Notes: generated by a model from the letters alone, not told the origin. 64,000 bases of DNA from Veillonella rodentium (GCF_900187285.1 NZ_LT906470.1:1069501-1133500); one strand, 5' to 3'; shown: positions 48,328 to 57,744, counted from the first letter of the stretch. Numbers and translations are program-made.

Positions 48328-48356
48328 ATTATACTGAAAGCATCTATGATTTTCAA
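48328..48356 (-). promoter_or_regulatory. Promoter of sigH-secG-rnr-smpB
   Basis: TTGAAA (48351-48356) and TATAAT (48328-48333) with 17 bases between, immediately after the rlmB stop codon. It makes this group independent of the cysS T-box. Confidence 0.75.
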
Positions 48357-49088
48357 CTATTTAGTTTGTCTCTGTCGTACAGCCTCATACATGAGAACAG
48401 CTGCCGCTACGGATGCATTCAAAGAATTTAGACGACCATACATCGGAATTGTAACGAGAAAATCACACGCTTCCTTTACGACGCGACTGATGCCCTTTCC
48501 TTCATTCCCGATAACGAGAACCGTAGGAACCGTCATGTCAGCTTCGTACAAGGTTCGGTCTCCTTCCATATGGGCCCCCAGAACCCAAAAGCCCTGCTTT
48601 TGTAATTGCTTAACCGTCTGCGCCACATTACCGACTTGGACAAGTGGAATTTGTTCTATAGCACCGGCTGAGGTCTTGGCTACGGTGGCATTAATCGGTG
48701 CGTTATGTCGCTTCGGAATGAGTACCGCCGTAGCACCGACACATTCGGCCGTTCGAATAATTGCCCCCATATTATGAGGGTCCTCCACACCATCCGTAAG
48801 AATCAGTAACGGCACTTCATGGTCTGTCTCTTGCAATACTTCACCTAACTCTTTGAATTGTACGGCGGACACGAAAGCGATAACACCTTGATGAGGCACA
48901 TCGAATTCATACTTATTCATCTGCTTAATCGGTGTAGGTCGCACCTCAATTCCTTGAGATTTTGCAAGGCCCACAATATCGGCAAGCCCTGTTTTAACCT
49001 TATCCTCACTGACCAAAATGCGTTGAATGGAGCGCCCGCTTTTAAGGGCTTCCTTGACCGCATTACGGCCTACGATGTAATTATCCAT
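48357..49088 (-). CDS. rlmB: 23S rRNA (guanosine-2'-O-)-methyltransferase RlmB
   Basis: SPOUT-fold methyltransferase of the TrmH/RlmB group, acting on 23S rRNA. The 243 residues carry an N-terminal substrate-binding domain (YIVGRNAVKEAL), then the knot motifs DGVEDPHNMGAIIRTAE, IGNEGKGIS and NSLNASVAAAVLMYE. AAGGT precedes ATG 49088; ATGGATAA overlaps the mrnC stop. The exact target nucleotide is inferred from the family. Confidence 0.93.
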   Translation of the reverse strand: MDNYIVGRNAVKEALKSGRSIQRILVSEDKVKTGLADIVGLAKSQGIEVRPTPIKQMNKYEFDVPHQGVIAFVSAVQFKELGEVLQETDHEVPLLILTDGVEDPHNMGAIIRTAECVGATAVLIPKRHNAPINATVAKTSAGAIEQIPLVQVGNVAQTVKQLQKQGFWVLGAHMEGDRTLYEADMTVPTVLVIGNEGKGISRVVKEACDFLVTIPMYGRLNSLNASVAAAVLMYEAVRQRQTK

Positions 49089-49566
49089 GATTCATACCTT
49101 GTAAAGTCGCGGAAAAAGCTTCACGCATCAACATTTGTAAACGTTCATCCTGACGTGTTTCATACAGAAATCCCAGAACCGCTTCAAAAGCGGTACTGCT
49201 GCGATACTCCTGAACAGAACTGCTTTTAGGGACATTCACATGACTGTTTCTGGCCCGTCTCGCTACAGCCTGTTCATCATCCGTGAAAGTAGTCTCCAAC
49301 GTCTGCAAGACCTTTGCCTGAGACCTTGCACAGATAAACTCGGTCACAATGGTGTGCAATACCTGCATCTTAGAAATATTCATCTGCACCACGCGTTCAC
49401 GAACGTACATTGAGTATACGGCGTCTCCGATATAGGCGAGCATCACCGCATCCGCGCCAAGGGCTTCCTCAATTGTACGACTGCGTAAATGCATAGGTTC
49501 TTTATTTAACTGATGTAGTTTTTTAACGGCTTCATTTCTTAAGAACTGAAATTGTCTAAACTTCAC
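49081..49566 (-). CDS. mrnC: Mini-ribonuclease 3 (MrnC)
   Basis: RNase III-like enzyme without a double-stranded RNA-binding domain, which matures 23S rRNA in Firmicutes. I use GTG 49566 (VKFRQFQFLRN), seven bases after GGTGG and overlapping the cysS stop by 11 bases, giving 161 residues. LAYIGDAVYSMYVRE contains the catalytic Asp, and RRARNSHVNVPKSSSVQEYRSSTAFEAVLGFLY has the Glu-containing region characteristic of the family. The first 25 residues extend beyond the usual start and a later ATG is possible. Confidence 0.9.
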   Translation of the reverse strand: MKFRQFQFLRNEAVKKLHQLNKEPMHLRSRTIEEALGADAVMLAYIGDAVYSMYVRERVVQMNISKMQVLHTIVTEFICARSQAKVLQTLETTFTDDEQAVARRARNSHVNVPKSSSVQEYRSSTAFEAVLGFLYETRQDERLQMLMREAFSATLQGMNHG

Positions 49567-51004
49567 GTTTTTTCCACCGTGCCCCTTGAGGAGAATCTTC
49601 AATAACAATACCGATGTCCGATAGACGATCTCTGATGCAGTCCGCCAATGCCCATTGTTTTTGATCTCGACAAGCCTGACGAACGGACAGGATAACTTGC
49701 ATCAATTCTCCATATTCTGCTGCATTAGCACCGGTATTACCTTCCCATGCCTTTTCAAGAACACCGATAATTTCCGTCATGAATTTAAATATGCGTTTTA
49801 CTTCGGCAATAGCCTCTTGACATACAACGCCGTTGCGGCTTGAAACCTCCTGATAATAAATATTGATTTCTTTTGCCAGGCCGAACATGCTCGATGTAGC
49901 CAATGCCGTATTAAAATCATCGCTCATAGCGGCTTCAAATTCTTCTTCATACGTCTTCGCTCGAGCTAATAAACGTTGCGCTTCATCACATTCGCCCGCT
50001 TCACAGCCTTCCAAATACAATAGATTTTCAATAGCTGTACTTAAACGTTCCAAAGACTTGTTAGCCTCTTCAAGACGTTCATCGGAGAAATCCAACGGAC
50101 TTCTATAATGGGTACTCAACAAGAAGTACCGCAAAGCATCCGGACTATATTGCTCTAAAATATCTTTTACCAAGAAAAAGTTATTCAGAGATTTCGACAT
50201 TTTTTCGGAGTTAATGGTGATAAACCCGTTATGCAGCCAGTAACGTACTGCCGGATGTTGTCCGGAACAACCTTCGGACTGAGCGATTTCATTTTCATGA
50301 TGCGGGAAAATCAAATCACTGCCGCCACCATGGAAATCAAATTCCGTACCGAGATATTTCTGACTCATGGCGGAACATTCGATATGCCAGCCGGGACGGC
50401 CATTGCCCCACGGACTTTCCCAGTACGGCTCTCCCGGTTTAGCCGCTTTCCATAAAGCGAAATCCATCGGATTATGTTTACGTCCGTCTACCTCAATACG
50501 AGCACCGGCTTCCATATCATCTAATGTACGACCGGATAATTCGCCATAATGATCAAATTTTTCAACGCTGTAATATACGTCGCCGTCAAGTTCATATGCA
50601 TACCCCTTTTCAATCAAGGTGCTAATCATGGCGATGATATCATCAATATGTGTGGACACGCGAGGGTAAATATCTGCACGCTGTACACCGAGTGCATCCA
50701 TCACCTCAAAGTAACTGTCGATATAACGATTTGCAATAGTATCCCAGGATACACCTTCCCCATTGGATGTATTGATGATTTTATCGTCCACATCGGTGAA
50801 GTTTTGCACATATGTAACCTTATAGCCTACATGCTTCATATACCGGCGGATTACATCCCATGTTACGAACGGACGCGCATTGCCGATATGAGGATGATTA
50901 TATGGTGTTACACCACATACATACATCTTGGCTTCCCCCGGTGTCACAGGAGAGAACACCTCTTTTTGACGCGTCATAGTATTATAAACTGTAATTTCTC
51001 TCAT
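49556..51004 (-). CDS. cysS: Cysteinyl-tRNA synthetase
   Basis: Class I synthetase charging tRNA-Cys. The start is ATG 51004 after GGAGG with 11-base spacing; the earlier ATG overlaps that site. The 482 residues show the HIGH-type motif PYNHPHIGNARPF, zinc ligands including MYVCGVTPYN and HIECSAMSQ, and KMSKS in NSEKMSKSLNNF. It is the first gene of cysS-mrnC-rlmB and is controlled by the T-box leader. cysE, which precedes cysS in Bacillus, is absent. Confidence 0.97.
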   Translation of the reverse strand: MREITVYNTMTRQKEVFSPVTPGEAKMYVCGVTPYNHPHIGNARPFVTWDVIRRYMKHVGYKVTYVQNFTDVDDKIINTSNGEGVSWDTIANRYIDSYFEVMDALGVQRADIYPRVSTHIDDIIAMISTLIEKGYAYELDGDVYYSVEKFDHYGELSGRTLDDMEAGARIEVDGRKHNPMDFALWKAAKPGEPYWESPWGNGRPGWHIECSAMSQKYLGTEFDFHGGGSDLIFPHHENEIAQSEGCSGQHPAVRYWLHNGFITINSEKMSKSLNNFFLVKDILEQYSPDALRYFLLSTHYRSPLDFSDERLEEANKSLERLSTAIENLLYLEGCEAGECDEAQRLLARAKTYEEEFEAAMSDDFNTALATSSMFGLAKEINIYYQEVSSRNGVVCQEAIAEVKRIFKFMTEIIGVLEKAWEGNTGANAAEYGELMQVILSVRQACRDQKQWALADCIRDRLSDIGIVIEDSPQGARWKKREV

Positions 51005-51036
51005 CGTTGCCGATGCCTCCATCTTTTATAAAATAA

Positions 51037-51277
51037 AAAAGACCTCTCATCTCATACAGAGACGATGGTCCGCGGTTCCACTCTGTTAGGTACGTTCATA
51101 CCCACTCGACGCATAACGGCGCGTGACCGGACAAACCTACCTATAATCGGAATGTCAGCTCGTGAATGCATTTCATCTACCTATCCTTAAACCCTCCCAC
51201 CATCGGTTCTCGCTAAAAAGTTAGTTGTAGAGTACTTCTTTCAGTCTCAGCTATTGATATATAACCTATTTAAATAT
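51037..51277 (-). ncRNA. T-box riboswitch (cysteine) in the cysS leader
   Basis: The minus strand has the T-box core AGAGTGGAACCGCG (51071-51084), a terminator hairpin (51041-51070) and a run of six Ts. The stem I region contains GAAATGCATTC; its TGC (51168-51170), a cysteine codon, is the probable specifier. Uncharged tRNA-Cys would pair with both the specifier and the T-box core to allow transcription of cysS-mrnC-rlmB. The transcript begins near 51277 from the promoter upstream. Confidence 0.9.
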
Positions 51278-51283
51278 GTAATA

Positions 51284-51312
51284 ATTGTACCAATTACGCT
51301 ATATAATGTCAA
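51284..51312 (-). promoter_or_regulatory. Promoter of the cysS T-box transcript
   Basis: TTGACA (51307-51312) and TACAAT (51284-51289) with 17 bases between and TGG directly before the -10. Confidence 0.8.
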
Positions 51313-51325
51313 TGATAATAAGACA

Positions 51326-51393
51326 AATCCTCACCCGCGAAGACCATATGCATACCTTTTTAAACACGATACGGTCATTCGAGAATGAGGATT
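51326..51393 (-). other. Nested stem structure after the BASS transporter gene
   Basis: Outer arms AATCCTCA (51326-51333) and TGAGGATT (51386-51393) enclose inner arms GACCATAT (51342-51349) and ATACGGTC (51369-51376), which pair with one mismatch. On the minus strand it is followed by TTGTCTTATT. It is probably the terminator of the transporter gene, though the structure is larger than the other terminators here. Confidence 0.5.
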
Positions 51394-51419
51394 AACATCG
51401 TTTTACAATATCTGTCAAA

Positions 51420-52373
51420 TTATGCTTTTTCCAACTTTTCCCGATCATCATGCTTACGGCATATACCGGCAAAAATAGATCCTGTAAAATTATGAATAAT
51501 AGAAAATACCGCACCGGCCACAGCCGCTTGAGGTGTGAAGTGTTTCATGGCTAGAGACACGGATAATGCTGAATTCTGCATTGCCACTTCAATCTGCATA
51601 GCGCGCCGAGAAGAAACATCGATACTGAGTAGTTTACACACCACATACGTCACTACATAACCGCTTAAATTCTGTACTAAACAAGCTATAAAAATAATGA
51701 AGCCCGTTTCGGCGATACGTTGTTGATTGACAGCTGTAACCGCCGCCAAGATAAGCAATACAGCGATAGCGGCAATAGTAGGACAGACGGATTTAACCGG
51801 TTCAATCTTTACACCAATAAAATAGTTTAATACTATACCCAAGATGATCGGAACCAATACAATCTTTATGATTGAAATAAACATTGGCATAAACGCTATT
51901 TCAATCGACGACGTAGCTCCTGCATATAATACCACGAATAATGGAGTTAACACCGGTGCCAATAAGGTTGATACTGTCGTAGCCGATACGGACAGCGGCA
52001 CATTACCGTTAGCCAAGAAGGTCATAACATTGGATGCGGTGCCGCCCGGGCAGGCGCCTAATAAAATAAATCCGATAGCTATTTCCGGAGGAAAATTAAA
52101 TGCTATGCCAACCAAGAAACCTGCTAGAGGCATCCATAAAAATTGAATGACAGAAACTAAGATAACCTTTAAAGGTTGCTTAAATACATCAATAAAAACT
52201 TGCGCTGTCAATGTCAATCCCATTGCGAACATGACAAATTGTAACATATATGCCACATACGGTGTCATCCATGCAAATAGATTCGGTAACAAATAGGCTA
52301 TAACAGCCGTTAACAGTACAATCCAGGACAAATAGCTATTAAATAGACGATTCACGGAATGAACAAATTGCAT
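51420..52373 (-). CDS. Bile acid:sodium symporter (BASS) family transporter
   Basis: A 317-residue polytopic membrane protein with about nine to ten helices. The stretch LLGACPGGTASNVMTFLANG is the conserved crossover region of the BASS family, and ATTVSTLLAPVLTP follows it. Bacterial members move organic anions with sodium; the real substrate here cannot be read from sequence. ATG 52373 is chosen over a GTG three codons upstream; the ribosome-binding site is weak. It has its own promoter and stands between gltX and the cysS T-box, where cysE lies in Bacillus. Confidence 0.88.
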   Translation of the reverse strand: MQFVHSVNRLFNSYLSWIVLLTAVIAYLLPNLFAWMTPYVAYMLQFVMFAMGLTLTAQVFIDVFKQPLKVILVSVIQFLWMPLAGFLVGIAFNFPPEIAIGFILLGACPGGTASNVMTFLANGNVPLSVSATTVSTLLAPVLTPLFVVLYAGATSSIEIAFMPMFISIIKIVLVPIILGIVLNYFIGVKIEPVKSVCPTIAAIAVLLILAAVTAVNQQRIAETGFIIFIACLVQNLSGYVVTYVVCKLLSIDVSSRRAMQIEVAMQNSALSVSLAMKHFTPQAAVAGAVFSIIHNFTGSIFAGICRKHDDREKLEKA

Positions 52374-52417
52374 TATATACACTCACTTTCAAAAAAATCA
52401 AATAAAACACGCCGATA

Positions 52418-52446
52418 ATTATAGCAAATATATAACGGTAACACAA
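52418..52446 (-). promoter_or_regulatory. Promoter of the BASS transporter gene
   Basis: TTGTGT (52441-52446) and TATAAT (52418-52423) with 17 bases between and TGC before the -10. It begins right after the gltX terminator. Confidence 0.65.
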
Positions 52447-52448
52447 GA

Positions 52449-52483
52449 AAGCCTCTTATAAACTATATGTTCATAAGAGGCTT
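52449..52483 (-). terminator. Terminator after gltX
   Basis: AAGCCTCTTAT and ATAAGAGGCTT form an 11-bp stem with a 13-base loop, 25 bases after the gltX stop. The minus strand continues TTCTTG. Confidence 0.75.
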
Positions 52484-52507
52484 CTTAATACCATATTATC
52501 TTAAGTA

Positions 52508-53977
52508 TTATTTTGTAAGGTTCCCTGCAGAATCCAAGCGATGTAAACATCGTTCTTTACCGAGTAACGTTACGATATTATTCAAATCCGGCCCATGCAT
52601 TTGACCTGTTAAGGCAACGCGAATCGGCATGAATACAAACTTACCTTTTAAGGACGTTTCCTTCATGACGGCCTTGATAGTTGCTTTCACGGCATCCGGC
52701 GTAATTTCATCCAATGCGGACAAAGCATTACGGAATGCAGTCAATACAGTCGGAGCGGATTCTTCATTCAAAACGGCACGTAATTCTTCTTCGTGACCTT
52801 CTTCAAGGAACACCGTATCCACCATAAACATACCCACATGATCCTTGATTTGTGCACCAAAGCTGATATGATCGCGGAACGTGGAGCATAACAATGTCAA
52901 ATGATCTATATCCGCTTGATTTAAACTATCAGGAGCCAATCCTACTTCCTTTAAATGAGGTAAGCAGAGATGGAACAGTTCTTCATCAGTTAAGTTCTTC
53001 ATATAATGAAAATTGATATGGTTCAACTTGTCGATATCGAATACGGCCGGATTTTTAGCCACCCGATCCATAGAAAAGGCCTCAATTAATTCATCAGGCG
53101 TGAAGAATTCATTTTCCCCTTCCGGAGCCCAGCCTAACAATGCCAAAAAGTTCACCAGAGCTTCCGGTAAATAGCCTAAATGTTTATATTGCTCTACCGA
53201 TGTGGCTCCATGACGTTTGGACATCTTCTTATAATCCTTGCCGAGGATAAGAGAAATGTGACCGAATGTGGGAATATCCCATCCTAAAGCTTCATAAATA
53301 GCCATCTGACGAGGCGTATTGGATAAATGTTCCTCCGCCCGAATAACATGGGTAATCCCCATCATGTGGTCATCCATGACTACGGCAAAATTATATACGG
53401 GAATACCGTCAGATTTAACGATAACAAAGTCACCCACACCGTTGGATTCAAAGGATACATGGCCACGTACCATATCATCAAAGGTATAGGTCTTGTTCAA
53501 CGGAACACGCAAACGGATTGTCGGTTTGCGGCCTTCCGCAATATATTTTGCTTTTGTCTCTTCGTCTAAATGTTCACAATGACCGTTATATTTAGGTGTT
53601 TCCCCCCGCGCCATCTGCTCTTGACGTACTTCTTCAAGTTCTTCCTGTGTGCAGTAACATTCATAAGCCTTGCCTTCATCCAATAGACGTTGTGTTACCG
53701 CTTTGTATAGTTCTAAACGTTCTGTCTGACGATACGGTCCGTTGTCACCGCCCACATCGATACCTTCATCCCAATCCATGCCTAGCCATTTCAAAGAGGC
53801 TTTGATGTTTTCCTCACTTTCACGAGTAGAACGGGTTAAATCCGTATCCTCGATGCGCAATACGAATGTCCCTTTTTCCTTACGCGCCAATAGCCAGTTA
53901 AACAATGCGGAACGGGCACCACCGATATGAAACGGCCCCGTAGGACTTGGAGCAAAACGAACTTTCATGGAACTCAT
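52508..53977 (-). CDS. gltX: Glutamyl-tRNA synthetase
   Basis: Class I synthetase that charges tRNA-Glu and, since GatCAB is present, probably also tRNA-Gln for later amidation. The 489 residues have the HIGH-type motif PSPTGPFHIGGARSALFNW, KMSKR in DYKKMSKRHGA and the C-terminal anticodon-binding helices. The start ATG 53977 shares one base with the ispDF stop (TAATG). The gene ends a long run from ctsR and is followed by a terminator. Confidence 0.96.
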   Translation of the reverse strand: MSSMKVRFAPSPTGPFHIGGARSALFNWLLARKEKGTFVLRIEDTDLTRSTRESEENIKASLKWLGMDWDEGIDVGGDNGPYRQTERLELYKAVTQRLLDEGKAYECYCTQEELEEVRQEQMARGETPKYNGHCEHLDEETKAKYIAEGRKPTIRLRVPLNKTYTFDDMVRGHVSFESNGVGDFVIVKSDGIPVYNFAVVMDDHMMGITHVIRAEEHLSNTPRQMAIYEALGWDIPTFGHISLILGKDYKKMSKRHGATSVEQYKHLGYLPEALVNFLALLGWAPEGENEFFTPDELIEAFSMDRVAKNPAVFDIDKLNHINFHYMKNLTDEELFHLCLPHLKEVGLAPDSLNQADIDHLTLLCSTFRDHISFGAQIKDHVGMFMVDTVFLEEGHEEELRAVLNEESAPTVLTAFRNALSALDEITPDAVKATIKAVMKETSLKGKFVFMPIRVALTGQMHGPDLNNIVTLLGKERCLHRLDSAGNLTK

Positions 53978-55155
53978 TATAAAACCTCTCCTTCATATAC
54001 AGAAACGACAGCCTGAGTGGCAATGCCTTCACGGCGACCTATAGCGCCTAACATCTCATTGGTTGTCGCTTTAATACTAATGCGTTCTAATGGCATATGT
54101 AGCACCGATTGCAAGTTTGCCTTCATATCATCGATATGAGGCTTTAGTTTCGGTGTTTCAGAAATAACCATAATATCTATATTATAGGCTTCAAGGCCCT
54201 GTTCTTTCAATAAGGAATTCACTTTTTCCAGTAAAAGCAGGCTTGAAATCCCCTTATATTGATCATCTTCCGGCGGGAAATAATAACCGATATCACGAAG
54301 TCCCGCAGCCCCCAACATGGCATCCATCAGCGCATGAATGAGCACATCCGCATCGGAATGTCCGTCAGGTCCCACATCCGATTCGATGTGAACACCGCCT
54401 AATATACAAGGACGCCCTGCTTTTAACTGATGAATATCATAACCGAATCCAACGCGCATACGCTTCTCCTCAATCCCCAAATATCGTTTTGCCACAGCGA
54501 TATCATTGGGGGTCGTCACCTTTATATTACAGTAATCACCATCTACAATATGTACCGGCTTACCTAAATATTCGACAAGAGACACATCATCCGTTCCAAG
54601 GAATGCATCATCGCTCGCCTTTTGATAGGCCTCCTGAAATAGTTCTTTTTGAAAGCCTTGTGGCGTCTGGATCTGATAAAGCTCACTGCGTATCAATGTT
54701 TCGACAACTTTATGGTTTTTATCGATACGCTTGATTGTATCCGTTGCAGGCACACCTACCGTGGCGGCCCCATATTTACGAGCCGCATCAACAACGGAAT
54801 CAAACATATCTGTCGTTGCCAGAGGACGGGCTCCGTCATGCACAAGAATAATCGAACTCTTCTCAGATACAGCCTTAAGACCACAGCCTACGGAATCCTG
54901 ACGCTCCGCACCGCCTGTTACGATTCGTATAGGTACAGATATATCAAGAGAATCTATATGATTCGCCATATACTTCTCTTCACCGTCAGCGACCACTAGA
55001 ATAATTTCACCAAGACCTTTAATCTTTGCCACCTGTTGTAAGGTACGTTGAATAATGGAACAGTTTCCCAAAGGGATGAATATTTTATTCTCCTTATATG
55101 CCATACGCCGACCTGCACCGGCGGCTAGAACGATACAGCTAATTTCCTTGTCCAT
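53977..55155 (-). CDS. ispDF: Bifunctional IspD/IspF isoprenoid synthesis enzyme
   Basis: Fusion of 2-C-methyl-D-erythritol 4-phosphate cytidylyltransferase and 2-C-methyl-D-erythritol 2,4-cyclodiphosphate synthase of the MEP pathway. Residues 1 to about 228 are IspD (CIVLAAGAGRRM with the CTP-binding loop, VHDGARPL, DTIKRID, QTPQGF). From about 233, IspF begins (MRVGFGYDIHQL with metal-binding Asp and His, GPDGHSDADVLIHALMDA, IKATTNEMLGAIGR). The joint is only a few residues (GIEEKR). The gene overlaps yacL by 17 bases. GGGGG precedes ATG 55155. Confidence 0.95.
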   Translation of the reverse strand: MDKEISCIVLAAGAGRRMAYKENKIFIPLGNCSIIQRTLQQVAKIKGLGEIILVVADGEEKYMANHIDSLDISVPIRIVTGGAERQDSVGCGLKAVSEKSSIILVHDGARPLATTDMFDSVVDAARKYGAATVGVPATDTIKRIDKNHKVVETLIRSELYQIQTPQGFQKELFQEAYQKASDDAFLGTDDVSLVEYLGKPVHIVDGDYCNIKVTTPNDIAVAKRYLGIEEKRMRVGFGYDIHQLKAGRPCILGGVHIESDVGPDGHSDADVLIHALMDAMLGAAGLRDIGYYFPPEDDQYKGISSLLLLEKVNSLLKEQGLEAYNIDIMVISETPKLKPHIDDMKANLQSVLHMPLERISIKATTNEMLGAIGRREGIATQAVVSVYEGEVL

Positions 55156-56290
55156 GTTGTCCCCCGTCGACGCGAGCGAAAATCATGCGACCTGCACTCG
55201 TCTGTAAAATCGATGTAACCATGACCTCCACAGACTGACCCACGTACGGTCTGCCATCCTCAACGACAATCATCGTGCCATCATCGAGATAGGCCACACC
55301 TTGATGAATTTCCTTCCCCTCTTTCATGATCTGAACGCGAATCCATTCGCCCGCAATGAGAACCGGCTTTAGTACATTCGCCAATTCGTTAAGATTCAAA
55401 ACTGTAATTCCTTGAACGCGGGCAACCTTATTGAGGTTAAAATCATTAGTCATCAATTTCCACTGCTTATCGAGGGCGAGACGCATCAATTTAGAATCCA
55501 CCTCGGTTAAATCGTCGTAATCATCTTCGACAACCTCAATCGCTACATTGTTAGCATCCTGCATCTCCTTCAAAATATCAAGACCGCGACGACCTCGATT
55601 GCGCTTTGTAGCATCGGCGGAATCCGAAATAATTTGTAATTCATTCAATACAAAAAGAGGTACCACAAGAGGGCCTTCGATAAAGCCGGTTCCACATAAT
55701 TCCTTGATACGGCCATCAATAATTACGGATGTATCTAATAATTTCGGCGTACTTTCAGATTTATCATTTTTATGGTTGGAAAACATTTTAAAGCGACCCG
55801 GTTTCTTAGGCCCATCCTCACGCCACTGCTGTACATAGTTCAGATAGATTTCAGGTCCCTTGCGAGCCATAATTTTAAGTCCACTATACCCAAAAATGGC
55901 ACTCAAAATGATCGGAATATAAGGTCCGATTATAGGTACCTGATTAAATGCGACACCGATTAAATTTGCAATAATAAGACCGAATAATAAACCGATGGTG
56001 CCTGCAATTAATTCTTGGTTCGGAATGTGTGAAAGAACCCGTTCCAAACGTTTAGAGACAACTAAACCTTGTTTTAAAATAAATGATGAAATCAAATACC
56101 CAATAATTACACCTAGAACCGTACCGAAAATCAGAACTCCAAGTCGAGCAACGGTCAATGACATATCCCCGAAAATCTCAAATTGTAATACCAAATACGG
56201 ATCAATAATCGGTGCTAATGTGTCCATTCCGACGTAGGCGGCCGTGCCCACAAGAATGGCAATAACATAACGTAAAATGCGATAAATCAT
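55139..56290 (-). CDS. yacL: PIN/TRAM domain membrane protein YacL
   Basis: A 383-residue protein with about four N-terminal transmembrane helices (to about residue 145), a cytoplasmic PIN domain (about 183-300; LLDTSVIIDGRI, NRGRRGLDIL and TNDFNLNKVARVQG hold the acidic residues) and a C-terminal TRAM domain. PIN domains are ribonucleases; the substrate of YacL is unknown. The start is ATG 56290, seven bases after AGGAGG. In Bacillus yacL lies next to disA; here it directly follows radA. Confidence 0.92.
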   Translation of the reverse strand: MIYRILRYVIAILVGTAAYVGMDTLAPIIDPYLVLQFEIFGDMSLTVARLGVLIFGTVLGVIIGYLISSFILKQGLVVSKRLERVLSHIPNQELIAGTIGLLFGLIIANLIGVAFNQVPIIGPYIPIILSAIFGYSGLKIMARKGPEIYLNYVQQWREDGPKKPGRFKMFSNHKNDKSESTPKLLDTSVIIDGRIKELCGTGFIEGPLVVPLFVLNELQIISDSADATKRNRGRRGLDILKEMQDANNVAIEVVEDDYDDLTEVDSKLMRLALDKQWKLMTNDFNLNKVARVQGITVLNLNELANVLKPVLIAGEWIRVQIMKEGKEIHQGVAYLDDGTMIVVEDGRPYVGQSVEVMVTSILQTSAGRMIFARVDGGQHGQGN

Positions 56291-56305
56291 CAAATCACCT
56301 CCTAA

Positions 56306-57679
56306 TTAAGAAAATACCAGCTGCATCGCTTCTGTAATAGATTTGACGCCGCGAATCTGAATGGATTTATCATTATCCTTGATCTGTTTATAATTACCGT
56401 CAGGAATAATAAACTTCGTAAAGCCTAATTTCTTCGCCTCGTTGATGCGCTGTTCGATGCGCGGTATGCTTCGAACATTGCCTGTCAAACCTACTTCACC
56501 GAGTATAACCATATCTGTCGGTACAATGCGATTCTTTAAATTAGACACAATCGCCACCGCCATAGATAAGTCACAGGCGGGTTCATTTACCTTAAGGCCC
56601 CCGATGACGTTTACATATACATCTTTATTACCAAGTGTAAAACCGCAACGTTTTTCAAGGACCGCCAGCAATACGATGAGTCGATTTAAATCATAGCCGA
56701 TAGCCGTCCTTCGAGGCATACCGAATGCGGTAGTCACCACTAAGCTTTGCACCTCCACTAAAATCGGGCGAACCCCTTCAAGATAAATCATAACGGCACT
56801 GCCGCTTTCTTCATCGGAGCGCTCCGCCAGTAAAGAGGCAGATGGATTGGATAATTCCTGTAAACCTTCCTCCACCATCGCAAAAATTCCCGTTTCGGAT
56901 GTGGAACCAAAACGATTTTTAATGGATCTCAAAATTCTGAATTGATACGATCGTTCGCCTTCAAAGTAAAGTACTACGTCAACCATATGCTCCAGCATTC
57001 GAGGTCCCGCAATGTTTCCATCCTTTGTTACATGTCCGATGATAACCGTCGGAATATTGCGTTCTTTACAGAACCTGAGTAAGCGTGACGTGCATTCGCG
57101 CACTTGACTGACACTGCCGGGTGCAGCATCAATATCCGCAGTATACATTGTCTGAATAGAATCAATAACAAGTAATGACGGCATCAATGAATCCGCTTGA
57201 TCCAGAATGTGATCCAAATCCGTATCCGCTATGACCTGTAGTCGTTCACCGTTGATATGTAATCTCTCGGCACGTAATTTTAGTTGTAATTGTGATTCTT
57301 CACCCGATGCATACAGAACGGTTCCCACCGTATCGGCAATTTGTTGCGATACCTGTAAAAGTAAAGTCGATTTACCGATACCCGGATCTCCACCGATCAG
57401 CATCAATGCACCCGGTACTATGCCGCCCCCTAAAACGCGGTCAATTTCAGAAAAGGTCGTCGATATGCGTACAATGGAGGATAGCTCGATATCCGGTAAT
57501 GCCGTCGGTTTTACAGACTGCTGTCCGATACTGCGACCCGGCGTACGACTATGCTTCGTTTCTTTTACAATTTCCTCAACCAGAGTATTCCATTCACCGC
57601 ATTGCGGACATCGTCCCATCCATTTTGACGATTCGGCCCCGCAATTTTGACAGAAAAATACAGATTTTGCTTTTGCCAT
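56306..57679 (-). CDS. radA: DNA repair protein RadA
   Basis: RecA-like ATPase that promotes branch migration in recombination and transformation. The 457 residues begin with a C4 zinc finger (CQNCGAESSKWMGRCPQC), followed by Walker A GGDPGIGKSTLLLQ, the RadA motif KNRFGSTSE and a C-terminal Lon-like domain with NVIGGLKVNEPACDLSMAVA in separate segments. GAGGGG lies very close to ATG 57679. A terminator sits just upstream (57712-57744), so radA is expressed by readthrough or a short internal promoter. It may work with DprA and ComM. Confidence 0.96.
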   Translation of the reverse strand: MAKAKSVFFCQNCGAESSKWMGRCPQCGEWNTLVEEIVKETKHSRTPGRSIGQQSVKPTALPDIELSSIVRISTTFSEIDRVLGGGIVPGALMLIGGDPGIGKSTLLLQVSQQIADTVGTVLYASGEESQLQLKLRAERLHINGERLQVIADTDLDHILDQADSLMPSLLVIDSIQTMYTADIDAAPGSVSQVRECTSRLLRFCKERNIPTVIIGHVTKDGNIAGPRMLEHMVDVVLYFEGERSYQFRILRSIKNRFGSTSETGIFAMVEEGLQELSNPSASLLAERSDEESGSAVMIYLEGVRPILVEVQSLVVTTAFGMPRRTAIGYDLNRLIVLLAVLEKRCGFTLGNKDVYVNVIGGLKVNEPACDLSMAVAIVSNLKNRIVPTDMVILGEVGLTGNVRSIPRIEQRINEAKKLGFTKFIIPDGNYKQIKDNDKSIQIRGVKSITEAMQLVFS

Positions 57680-57711
57680 AACCCCTCAGATACTTTCGCG
57701 ATAGATATAAA

Positions 57712-57744
57712 AAAGGTCATGAATGATAATCATTCATGACCTTT
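57712..57744 (-). terminator. Terminator after clpC
   Basis: AAAGGTCATGAATGAT pairs with its complement ending in CATGACCTTT around a tiny loop, and TTTTTTATATC follows on the minus strand. It lies 111 bases after the clpC stop and 33 before the radA start. Confidence 0.85.
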
